Assembly (NCBI GenBank): GCA_913064925.1
Contig: CAJYBN010000162.1
Span: 1-6,385, forward strand
Reading direction: 5' to 3'
DNA from: an uncultured Peptococcaceae bacterium
GTDB taxonomy: Bacteria; Bacillota; Desulfotomaculia; Desulfotomaculales; Desulfallaceae
Length of the DNA stretch: 6,385 nucleotides
The notes under the pieces were generated by a model, which searched no databases, was not told the DNA's origin, and saw nothing but the letters and a program-made list of their open reading frames with translations. Shown piece after piece: positions 1-4,437 of the stretch. A program made the position numbers and the translations under genes. How positions within the stretch are numbered: position 1 is the first letter of the stretch; the number at the start of each line of letters is the position of its first letter.

Positions 1-226
1 CCACTCCGGGGTGCTGGTTCTGGCCCTGCAGAACGTCGGCGGCGCTGTGGGCAACATGATTTGCGTGCATAACGTGGTGGCCGCCTGCGCTACCGTGGGC
101 CTAGCGGGGGTGGAAGGGGTGATCATTCGCCGCAACTTGATCCCTACGCTGGTTTACGCCCTGGCGGTGGGGCTGTTGGGCCTGGCGGCGGTGTACGGCG
201 GCCTGGCCAAGGGCGCTTTGCTGTAA
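1..226 (+). CDS. lctP: L-lactate permease, C-terminal fragment (5' end outside the window)
   Basis: This is the C-terminal end of a membrane permease of the LctP/LldP family, which imports L-lactate (and often glycolate) by proton symport. The reading frame is open from base 2, so the gene begins outside the window; 74 codons are visible before the TAA at 224-226. The family signature is clear: a conserved QNVGGAVGNMICVHNVVAAC stretch, then a short hydrophilic turn (GVEGVIIRRNLIP), then a final membrane segment (about LVYALAVGLLGLAAVYGG). A GTG at 11 opens an ORF, but it is internal to the family match and is not the true start. No T-rich terminator follows. Lactate use would fit a sulfate reducer or fermentative anaerobe, but that is inference. 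The family call is strong; the exact substrate cannot be judged from this fragment. Confidence 0.9.
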   Translation, partial: HSGVLVLALQNVGGAVGNMICVHNVVAACATVGLAGVEGVIIRRNLIPTLVYALAVGLLGLAAVYGGLAKGALL

Positions 227-300
227 ATTAATTACCTGACCTGGCTTGCGGGGGACGGGCTGGGCGGGAGGAGATAATGTTTCGGTAAAATCAATTGGTT
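227..300. other. Intergenic region after lctP, no gene seen
   Basis: This short gap separates lctP from the converging flavoprotein gene. It holds a G-rich stretch (about 248-274) ending in a good Shine-Dalgarno-like GGGAGGAG (266-273). The ATG at 277 is followed after two codons by TAA, so no real gene starts here. No plus-strand terminator for lctP is visible. Confidence 0.5.
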
Positions 301-331
301 GAAAGAAAAAGGGTGCAGGCAGCCCGCACCC
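301..331 (-). terminator. Intrinsic terminator of the minus-strand flavoprotein gene
   Basis: Read on the minus strand, a GGGTGC/GCACCC stem (326-331 with 311-316, 9-base loop) is followed at once by a T-rich run (TTTTTCTTTC, 310-301). It lies 24 bases after the stop codon of the flavoprotein gene. On the plus strand the hairpin has no T run, so it should mainly stop minus-strand transcription. Confidence 0.8.
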
Positions 332-354
332 CGTAAATTGCCTGTGATTTTCTT

Positions 355-975
355 TTAAGCCAAGGCCTTAATCAGCTTGACCATGTTCCGTGCCAGCGTG
401 CGGCAGGCCAGCATGGCCGCTTCGTCCTCAAGGGCGCTCTTGCGCCAGACGGGCTTGCCGTCCTTGATGTCCGCCAGCAGGGAACTGGCCACGCCCGCCG
501 TCATAATGGGCCCGTCGTGGTCGCGGCTGTCCACCAGGTGCAGGCCCTGGGCATGCAGGAAAAACTCCATGATGCGCAGCGCTGTCTCCTGCCCGCCGTT
601 GGTCAGCCCGGCGTTGGTAACGGCTGCACCTACCTTGCCGGCCAGCATGTTCTTTGTCATGTGCATCCAGCGGGTGCGGTCCATGAAGTTTTTCATCAAG
701 GTACTCACATTAGCCCAGTAAACCGGCGAGCCCAGCACAATGCCGTCAGCCGCCAGCAGTTTCTCGCTGATGGCGGGCATATCGTCGTCGGTGATGCTGC
801 ATTGGGGTTTACCTAGGCACTTGTTGCAGGAAAGGCAGTGCTTGATGTTGTAATCGGCTAGTTCCAGCAGTTCGGTGTCCGCGCCGTGCGCGGCGGCCTC
901 CTCCAGCACCGTTTTCAGCAGGGCGGCCGTGTTTTTGCCCTTGCGGTGGCTTCCGTTGATGGCGATGATTTTCAT
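355..975 (-). CDS. NADPH-dependent FMN reductase / iron-sulfur flavoprotein-like protein
   Basis: A 206-residue flavodoxin-fold protein of the NADPH-dependent FMN reductase family, probably a soluble redox enzyme or electron carrier. The N-terminal strand MKIIAINGSHRKGKNT (1-16) ends in the FMN phosphate loop, and GSPVYWANVS (82-91) is the second flavin-contact loop. Between them C47, C50, C53 and C59 form CX2CX2CX5C followed by the acidic ITDDDM. That spacing fits the compact cysteine motif of archaeal and clostridial iron-sulfur flavoproteins (Isf), which bind a 4Fe-4S cluster next to FMN. Many family members carry such a motif without a proven cluster, so a cluster is possible but not shown. 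The longer ORF starts at 1005; I chose the ATG at 973-975 because AAGGAGG lies 8 bases before it and the protein then begins with the conserved MKI strand. It appears to be a single-gene unit with its own terminator. Substrate unknown. Confidence 0.85.
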   Translation of the reverse strand: MKIIAINGSHRKGKNTAALLKTVLEEAAAHGADTELLELADYNIKHCLSCNKCLGKPQCSITDDDMPAISEKLLAADGIVLGSPVYWANVSTLMKNFMDRTRWMHMTKNMLAGKVGAAVTNAGLTNGGQETALRIMEFFLHAQGLHLVDSRDHDGPIMTAGVASSLLADIKDGKPVWRKSALEDEAAMLACRTLARNMVKLIKALA

Positions 976-983
976 TACCAAAA

Positions 984-990
984 CCTCCTT
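984..990 (-). promoter_or_regulatory. Ribosome-binding site fixing the flavoprotein start
   Basis: A perfect AAGGAGG on the minus strand lies 8 bases upstream of the ATG at 975. It favours this start over the in-frame ATG at 1005, which would add ten unconserved residues and swallow this site. Confidence 0.85.
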
Positions 991-1031
991 CAAAAGAATT
1001 CCCATAATATTAAGAGCCTTGTTCTACTCTT

Positions 1032-1050
1032 CAATAATATCATAATATTG
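1032..1050. repeat. 19-bp near-perfect palindrome, candidate operator
   Basis: CAATAATATCATAATATTG consists of two 9-base arms around a central C, with 8 of 9 arm positions complementary. It overlaps the candidate -10 box of the minus-strand flavoprotein gene. Its right part, CATAATATT (1041-1049), also occurs at 1003-1011. An AT-rich dyad over a promoter in an otherwise GC-rich region resembles an operator for a dimeric repressor. The regulator is unknown. Confidence 0.45.
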
Positions 1051-1069
1051 GGAAAAAATCTCGGGGCAA
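1042..1069 (-). promoter_or_regulatory. Candidate sigma-A promoter of the flavoprotein gene
   Basis: On the minus strand TTGCCC (1069-1064) and TATTAT (1047-1042) are separated by 16 bases. The -35 box matches the consensus TTGACA only in part; the -10 box is closer. The -10 box lies inside the palindrome at 1032-1050, so a bound repressor would be expected to block it. Weak, sequence-only call. Confidence 0.35.
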
Positions 1070-1076
1070 AAATGCG
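1064..1076 (-). repeat. 13-bp motif copy 1, upstream of the flavoprotein gene
   Basis: GGGCAAAAATGCG on the plus strand (CGCATTTTTGCCC on the minus strand) is found again, identical and in the same orientation, at 4170-4182. Both copies lie upstream of minus-strand genes and overlap candidate promoter elements. This copy is 89 bases upstream of its gene start. Confidence 0.4.
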
Positions 1077-1226
1077 TAATAACATGGCCAAAGTGTGTTT
1101 AAGTTTTAAGCAGCGTTAGAAAAAGTTAATTGTCGCCAACGCGTCGCTGCGGGCACTGGAATCCGCTGTTTTGGGCGGGGGCCTGCGCCGGATCGATTTT
1201 TTTTGCCCGCTGCAGGATTAATTTTA

Positions 1227-1235
1227 CATTATAAT
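1227..1235 (+). promoter_or_regulatory. Candidate -10 region of the spoVA operon promoter
   Basis: CATTATAAT contains both a perfect sigma-A-type TATAAT (1230-1235) and a CATNNTA form (1227-1233) as used by the forespore sigma factors SigF and SigG. In Bacillus subtilis the spoVA operon is transcribed by SigG, so a SigG reading is attractive. I could not find a convincing -35 element at the right spacing for either class, so the assignment stays tentative. Confidence 0.3.
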
Positions 1236-1290
1236 TATCGCTGTTTGCGTTAAAAATTAGATATAAATTTATGGTTCGGGAGGCGCGTTT

Positions 1291-1761
1291 ATGTCCCGTG
1301 ATCCAAAGAAAAAGCCGCTGACCGTGGAGCAAAAAAGGTACACGGAGCTGGTCAGCGAGCTGGTGCCCAAGCCGCAGTATGGCAAAAACGCTCTGCTGGC
1401 CTTTTTGTTCGGCGGATTGGTATGCGTGATTGGCCAGCTGTTCACCGATATCTACCGGCTGGCGTTCGGCATGTCCAGCACCGAAGCGGGCAACCCGGCC
1501 GTAGCTACCATGATCCTGGTGGGCTCTCTGCTGACGGGGCTGGGCCTTTTCGACAAGATAGCCCGCTATGCCGGGGCGGGCCTGGTCGTGCCCGTAACCG
1601 GTTTCGCCAATTCCGTGGTGGCCTCAGCCCTGGAATTCAAACGGGAGGGGCTGGTGTTTGGCGTCGGGAGCAAAATGTTCATGCTGGCGGGATCGGTGAT
1701 AACCTTCGGGGTAGTCACCGCGTTCATCATCGGGCTAATATACGCCATTTTCATATTGTAG
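1291..1761 (+). CDS. spoVAC: Stage V sporulation protein AC
   Basis: SpoVAC is an inner-membrane component of the spore DPA channel. It is needed for DPA uptake into the forespore and has been described as a mechanosensitive channel acting in germination. The 156-residue protein has a charged cytoplasmic head (1-32, rich in Lys) and hydrophobic segments near 33-55, 70-90, 93-114 and 131-156. Family hallmarks include FGGLVCVIGQL (40-50), the LGLFDKIARYAGAG stretch (84-97) and PVTGFANSVV (101-110). The ATG at 1291 has GGGAGG 7 bases upstream, and length matches known SpoVAC proteins (about 150). It is first in an operon with spoVAD (15 bases downstream), spoVAEb and a DUF1657 gene. It is visibly related to SpoVAEb, its neighbour across spoVAD. 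Expression in the forespore is expected by analogy; it is not proven by the promoter here. Confidence 0.96.
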   Translation: MSRDPKKKPLTVEQKRYTELVSELVPKPQYGKNALLAFLFGGLVCVIGQLFTDIYRLAFGMSSTEAGNPAVATMILVGSLLTGLGLFDKIARYAGAGLVVPVTGFANSVVASALEFKREGLVFGVGSKMFMLAGSVITFGVVTAFIIGLIYAIFIL

Positions 1762-1776
1762 GGATGGGGTGTTACC

Positions 1777-2790
1777 TTGGCTACCAAGCTGGGAAAACAA
1801 ACTTACCAACCCGACAACCCGCCTTTTATCATCAGCACGGGTACGGTGGCCGGGCCCTTTGAGGGCCAGGGGCCGTTAAAGGACTACTTCGACCACGTTT
1901 ACACCGATACGCTGGCCGGGGAGCGGAGCTTTGAAAACGCCGAGAAGGAAATGATGGCCAACGCGTGTTTCACCTGCCTGCAGAAGGTCAACGTAACGCC
2001 ACAGGAGGTGGACTTCTACCTGGCCGGCGATTTGTTGAACCAGATCATCTCCGCGGGGTTTTGCGCCCTGGAGCTGAACATACCTTTTCTGGGCATTTAC
2101 GGAGCCTGTTCCACCTCGGCCGAAGGGCTGGCCCTGGCTGCCATGCTGGTGGACGGCGGTTTTGCCAAGCTGGTGTTGGCTTCCACATCCAGCCACAATT
2201 CCAGCGCCGAAAGGCAGTATCGATACCCCACAGAATACGGGGTGCACAGGAAGCCCACCGCCCAGTGGACCGTGACCGGCGCGGGGGCTGCGCTGGTGGC
2301 CGGCTATGGCGCGGGACCCCGCATTACCACTTTCACCGTGGGCAAAGTGGTGGACCAGGGGATCAAGGATCCCATGAACCTGGGCGCCGCCATGGCCCCG
2401 GCAGCTGCCGCCACCATGGTGCAGCACTTTGCCGATACAGGCAGGGGGCCGGAGTATTACGACCTGATTGTTACCGGCGACCTGGGTAAGTTCGGCCGCG
2501 AGCTGGCCGTCATAACCTGTGCCAGCAAGGGAGGTTTCGACCTGTCCAAGAATTATAACGACTGCGGTTTGATGATTTACGACACCGAAAAGCAGGATGT
2601 GCACGCCGGGGCCAGCGGTTGCGCCTCTTCGGCGCTGGTGGTTTACGGCTACCTGTACAGAAAAATGCTGGCCGGAGAACTGAAGAAAATCCTGCTGGTG
2701 GCCACGGGGGCCCTGCATAGCGTGACCTCTTTCCAGCAGGGCGCCAGCATCCCGGCCATCGCCCACGCGGTGAGCATTGAAATGGAATGA
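1777..2790 (+). CDS. spoVAD: Stage V sporulation protein AD (DPA-binding, thiolase fold)
   Basis: SpoVAD is the soluble, membrane-associated SpoVA subunit that binds dipicolinic acid on the way into the spore. The 337 residues match the usual length (about 338) and the FabH/thiolase-like fold. Visible signatures are YLAGDLLNQI (81-90), IYGACSTSAEGLA (107-119) with Cys111 at the thiolase nucleophile position, TSSHNSSAERQYRYPTEYG (137-155), MAPAAAATM (206-214), NDCGLMIYD (261-269), GASGCASSA (278-286) and the C-terminal ATGAL...IAHAV (309-332) with His330. D85, C111 and H330 appear to correspond to pocket residues reported as important in Bacillus SpoVAD. The start is a TTG: the in-frame TAG of spoVAC lies just upstream and the next in-frame ATG would remove the conserved N terminus. 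The Shine-Dalgarno is weak (GGGGTG, 1766-1771), so translation may be partly coupled to spoVAC. The 3' end touches the next gene region. Confidence 0.97.
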   Translation: MATKLGKQTYQPDNPPFIISTGTVAGPFEGQGPLKDYFDHVYTDTLAGERSFENAEKEMMANACFTCLQKVNVTPQEVDFYLAGDLLNQIISAGFCALELNIPFLGIYGACSTSAEGLALAAMLVDGGFAKLVLASTSSHNSSAERQYRYPTEYGVHRKPTAQWTVTGAGAALVAGYGAGPRITTFTVGKVVDQGIKDPMNLGAAMAPAAAATMVQHFADTGRGPEYYDLIVTGDLGKFGRELAVITCASKGGFDLSKNYNDCGLMIYDTEKQDVHAGASGCASSALVVYGYLYRKMLAGELKKILLVATGALHSVTSFQQGASIPAIAHAVSIEME

Positions 2791-2793
2791 AAC

Positions 2794-2800
2794 AAGGAGG
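2794..2800 (+). promoter_or_regulatory. Ribosome-binding site fixing the spoVAEb start
   Basis: AAGGAGG lies 10 bases before the ATG at 2811. An in-frame ATG at 2787 overlaps the spoVAD stop codon but would place this site inside the gene and add eight unconserved residues. The ATG at 2806 is out of frame. Confidence 0.75.
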
Positions 2801-2810
2801 CCTGGATGAT

Positions 2811-3170
2811 ATGGAATGGCAAACGTATCTGCTGGCGTTCATCATCGGGGGGGCCATCTGCGTTGTGGCCCAGCTGATCCTGGATTTTACCAACTTAAGT
2901 CCCGGCCACGTGCTGTCCGGCCTGGTGGTGGCCGGCGGCGTCCTGGGCGGTTTGGGCTTGTATGATAAACTGGTGCAGTTGGCCGGGGCGGGTGCCACCA
3001 TGCCCATCTCCAGTTTCGGCAACGCCCTGGTCAAGGGTGCCATCATGGAAGCGGAGAAAAACGGGGTTATCGGCGTGCTCACGGGCATGTTTGAATTGAC
3101 CAGTACCGGTATTACCGCTGCCATTATTTTCGGTTTCCTTACTGCCGTGGTATTTAATCCCAAGGGATAA
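2811..3170 (+). CDS. spoVAE: Stage V sporulation protein AE (SpoVAEb type)
   Basis: SpoVAEb is the second small integral-membrane subunit of the SpoVA DPA transport complex in the forespore inner membrane. From the ATG at 2811 the protein is 119 residues, the normal family size. It begins MEWQTYLLAFIIGGAICVVA (1-20, first membrane segment), followed by LSPGHVLSGLVVAGGVLGGL (29-48), the conserved GLYDKLVQLAGAGATMPISS (49-68), FGNALVKGAI (69-78), GVIGVLTGMFELTSTGI (85-101) and a last hydrophobic segment ending FGFLTAVVFNPKG. Side by side with SpoVAC the pattern GLGL-[FY]-DK...AGAG...P-[VI]-[TS]-x-F-[AG]-N is shared, as expected for one Pfam family (SpoVAC/SpoVAEB). It follows spoVAD by 20 bases. 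The last five codons lie in one half of a short near-duplication that continues into the gap before the DUF1657 gene. The Bacillus downstream genes spoVAEa and spoVAF are not present. Confidence 0.96.
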   Translation: MEWQTYLLAFIIGGAICVVAQLILDFTNLSPGHVLSGLVVAGGVLGGLGLYDKLVQLAGAGATMPISSFGNALVKGAIMEAEKNGVIGVLTGMFELTSTGITAAIIFGFLTAVVFNPKG

Positions 3171-3197
3171 ATATATAATCTAATCCCCAGGGATAAA
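3156..3197 (+). repeat. Near-duplicated 3' end of spoVAEb (16 bp, 26-bp period)
   Basis: AATCCCAAGGGATAAA (3156-3171, covering the last codons and stop of spoVAEb) recurs as AATCCCCAGGGATAAA at 3182-3197, with 15 of 16 bases equal. Each copy has an internal ATCCC-NN-GGGAT dyad, so the pair could form small hairpins or serve as paired protein sites. The second copy would still spell Asn-Pro-Gln-Gly-stop, which suggests a short tandem duplication of the gene end. Confidence 0.6.
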
Positions 3198-3223
3198 CTA
3201 CATACAACAAGGAGGGAAATTCT

Positions 3224-3445
3224 ATGACCATCCAGAGTGACCTGCAGAAGGCGGTGGCTCAAGCCGAATCATTAAAGGGGTCTTACGCCACCTTTGCCAC
3301 CAGTACCCAGGACCAGGCAGCCAAAAAGATGTTCCAGGAGATGCAGCAGGACATGCAAAGGCACGTGGACTCGCTGAACGCGCGGCTGAGCTACCTGGAA
3401 AAAAACAACCCCATGTACCAGCAGCAACAGCAGGCCCAGCAATAA
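3224..3445 (+). CDS. DUF1657 family protein, spoVA-associated
   Basis: A small 73-residue, hydrophilic, probably helical protein without signal peptide or membrane segment. It fits the DUF1657 pattern: an N-terminal helix (QSDLQKAVAQAESLKGSYATFA, split here as residues 4-25), the phrase STQDQAAKKMFQEMQQ (27-42), a VDSL segment (48-51) and a final ARLSYLEKNNPMY (53-65). The tail is a glutamine run. DUF1657 proteins have no established biochemical role, but their genes recur beside spoVAC, spoVAD and spoVAEb in spore formers, including the mobile spoVA2 operon of Bacillus. AAGGAGG lies 8 bases before the ATG, a very strong site, so the protein may be made in quantity. It is 53 bases after spoVAEb and directly before a strong terminator, so it is most likely the last gene of the spoVA operon. 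A role in DPA handling, spore inner-membrane function or germination is inferred from context only. Confidence 0.85.
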   Translation: MTIQSDLQKAVAQAESLKGSYATFATSTQDQAAKKMFQEMQQDMQRHVDSLNARLSYLEKNNPMYQQQQQAQQ

Positions 3446-3470
3446 ACTCCCCGTACGCGGGGAGTTTTTT
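3444..3470 (+). terminator. Intrinsic terminator of the spoVA-DUF1657 operon
   Basis: A 10-bp stem (AAACTCCCCG with CGGGGAGTTT) around a TACG loop runs into TTTTTT, and it overlaps the stop codon of the DUF1657 gene. The stem's A and T ends also make it potentially bidirectional, but the long T run favours the plus strand. It marks the end of the sporulation operon. Confidence 0.92.
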
Positions 3471-3661
3471 CTTTGCGCGTAAGAACCCGCCGCGCTTGGG
3501 CATAATACAGTTGAAACGCGGGGGTGTACTGATGCCGGACGGGAAAAACAGCACCTGGAAAAAGCTATGCATTGCCGCGTTTTCCGTGCGTGTTAGAGTT
3601 GCCCGGCGCAGAGTATTGGAGTGAGTTGAAGGAAACGGAAGCATCCTTTGTTAAAAACCTG
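3471..3661 (+). other. Stretch between two terminators; possible small transcript
   Basis: This region contains no recognised gene. A CATAAT box (3501-3506) without a good -35 element precedes a G-rich possible ribosome site (GGGGGTG, 3520-3526) and the 30-codon ORF at 3532-3624. The hairpin at 3662-3690 would end a plus-strand transcript only weakly, since few T residues follow it on that strand. Confidence 0.3.
3532..3624 (+). CDS. Possible 30-residue basic peptide, unrecognised
   Basis: An ATG with GGGGGTG 5 bases upstream opens 30 codons ending in TGA. The product would be small and strongly basic (N-terminal MPDGKNSTWKK, hydrophobic CIAAFSV in the middle, C-terminal RVARRRVLE). It resembles no family I know. 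The ORF may be chance: it is short, its codons give no clear signal, and the promoter is poor. Its isolation between two terminators and the ribosome site are the only support. Confidence 0.2.
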   Translation: MPDGKNSTWKKLCIAAFSVRVRVARRRVLE

Positions 3662-3690
3662 AACCCCCTTCCAACAAGCAGAAGGGGGTT
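3662..3690 (-). terminator. Intrinsic terminator of the universal stress protein gene
   Basis: A perfect 10-bp inverted repeat (AACCCCCTTC 3662-3671 and GAAGGGGGTT 3681-3690, 9-base loop) begins one base after the minus-strand stop codon. Read on the minus strand it is followed by CAGG and then TTTTT, an imperfect but plausible terminator. On the plus strand only a weak tail follows. Confidence 0.75.
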
Positions 3691-3691
3691 G

Positions 3692-4132
3692 TCAAATTAA
3701 GCAAACCGTTCCGCTGGGTATTTCCTGCAGCTTGTTTTTGAACCACGGCCACCCCTTGGCTTCCTGCCGGCAGTACCTGGAAGGGCTGGCGATGAATATC
3801 TTGTTGTATTTATTCTGCCGGCTTATTTCCCTGATTTTTTCGTCCTGGTCGTCGCTGGTCACGATTACTTCGGGGCGCAGGCCGTTGGCTTCAAACACCG
3901 GTAATACCTGTTCTTCCAATATCCTCTTCCGCAGCCTGGCCGCAATGGATTCGTATTCCCTTTCCGGCATCCAGAAGCAGAGCCCGGGAATGCCGGGGTA
4001 GAGCTGGTGGCACTGCGGGTTGACGTACAGTATGTCCAGCTGGGCTTTTTCCAGTTTAGCCAGCCAGATGGCCTTGTTGATTGCCCGCTTGGCATACCCC
4101 GCCCCGTTTATTACAAGCAGCATCCTGTTCAT
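3692..4132 (-). CDS. Universal stress protein (UspA) family, degenerate nucleotide site
   Basis: A 146-residue cytosolic protein with the alpha/beta fold of the universal stress protein family, typically dimeric and linked to stress or energy limitation. The N terminus MNRMLLVINGAGYAKRAINK (1-20) resembles the family start (hydrophobic strand, then a D/N-G-S-like turn and a helix with Ala-Ile repeats). A second strand LDILYVNP (31-38) follows at the expected place. The C-terminal part reads KIFIASPSRYC and ends PSGTVCLI, in place of the usual final strand. The ATP-binding signature G-X2-G-X9-G-S/T is not recognisable (ASPSRYCRQEAKGWPWFKN instead), so this protein probably does not bind ATP in the classic way. 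I chose the ATG at 4130-4132 because GGAGGTGA sits just upstream and family similarity begins there; a longer ORF from 4324 adds 64 residues with no family match. It is monocistronic, with its own terminator. The family call is good; function is unknown. Confidence 0.75.
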   Translation of the reverse strand: MNRMLLVINGAGYAKRAINKAIWLAKLEKAQLDILYVNPQCHQLYPGIPGLCFWMPEREYESIAARLRKRILEEQVLPVFEANGLRPEVIVTSDDQDEKIREISRQNKYNKIFIASPSRYCRQEAKGWPWFKNKLQEIPSGTVCLI

Positions 4133-4137
4133 GCGGC

Positions 4138-4145
4138 TCACCTCC
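4138..4145 (-). promoter_or_regulatory. Ribosome-binding site fixing the Usp start
   Basis: GGAGGTGA on the minus strand ends 5 bases before the ATG at 4132. It rules against the far-upstream ATG at 4324 as the start. Confidence 0.8.
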
Positions 4146-4163
4146 GGTTGATCCTTTAATGCC

Positions 4164-4192
4164 ATGTTAGGGCAAAAATGCGCCTCATGCAA
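4164..4192 (-). promoter_or_regulatory. Candidate promoter of the Usp gene
   Basis: On the minus strand TTGCAT (4192-4187) and TAACAT (4169-4164) are exactly 17 bases apart. Both boxes match sigma-A consensus only partly (3 and 4 of 6). Transcription would begin about 25 bases before the start codon. The spacer contains the 13-bp motif shared with the flavoprotein promoter region. Confidence 0.4.
4170..4182 (-). repeat. 13-bp motif copy 2, upstream of the Usp gene
   Basis: This copy is identical to 1064-1076 (CGCATTTTTGCCC on the minus strand). It lies between the candidate -35 and -10 boxes of the Usp gene, 38 bases before the start codon. A shared regulator site is one reading; chance is the other. 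Confidence 0.4.
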
Positions 4193-4366
4193 CGGATGCG
4201 GGCCGTATTGGCGAATTTTGCATGTTTCCGGCAATTTGCCATTGTCGAAAATTTCACTTGGCTGGAAGCGATCGCCGAGCGTCTTTTCACCGAATATTAA
4301 CGACCGTTCATTTTTAATGTGCAACTGGTAGCAAGCGGGCGGTGCCGGGCCTGCCGGTGCTTTCTG

Positions 4367-4372
4367 TATAAT
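4367..4372 (+). promoter_or_regulatory. Candidate -10 box for trmK-yqfO
   Basis: A perfect TATAAT preceded directly by TG. No good -35 element lies 16-18 bases upstream, where the sequence is GC-rich. If used, it gives an untranslated leader of roughly 145 bases before trmK. Confidence 0.35.
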
Positions 4373-4437
4373 TAAGGCGCTTGAAAAGGAAATTTTTTAC
4401 CGGGCGGGGAAAATATTTATTAATAGCTTTCAGCGGT

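Larger units (their letters stand above)
1051..1290. other. Rest of the divergent intergenic region between flavoprotein and spoVAC
   Basis: About 315 bases (976-1290) separate the two divergent genes and encode no supported protein. Besides the flavoprotein promoter elements, the spoVAC-side part holds a T8 run (1197-1204), a 7-base inverted repeat GCGGGCA (1149-1155) / TGCCCGC (1204-1210), and an AT-rich stretch before spoVAC. An ORF read on the minus strand from 1332 to 1126 overlaps the spoVAC start and shows no recognisable protein. Confidence 0.5.

Noticed and set aside
266..288. Strong Shine-Dalgarno with ATG at 277 after lctP
   Set aside because: The frame stops after three codons; no gene follows, although it could be the trace of a lost one.
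886..1119. 77-codon plus-strand ORF crossing the start of the flavoprotein gene
   Set aside because: Its first part is antisense to the conserved flavoprotein N terminus and the rest is AT-rich intergenic sequence.
1149..1210. GCGGGCA/TGCCCGC inverted repeat with T8 run as a riboswitch or attenuator before spoVAC
   Set aside because: The arms are 48 bases apart, the T run lies inside the loop side of the structure and not after it, and no known riboswitch core is recognisable.
1126..1332. 68-codon minus-strand ORF overlapping the start of spoVAC
   Set aside because: No recognisable protein family, it overlaps the well-supported spoVAC start, and it occupies a promoter-like AT-rich region.
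1876..2766. 296-codon ORF antisense to spoVAD
   Set aside because: Long antisense frames are expected in GC-rich genes. Its composition (rich in Gly, His, Gln) matches no family, while spoVAD is unmistakable.
4133..4324. 64-residue N-terminal extension of the Usp protein
   Set aside because: Family similarity begins at the inner ATG (4132), which has a good ribosome site. The extension overlaps the likely promoter and shows no domain.
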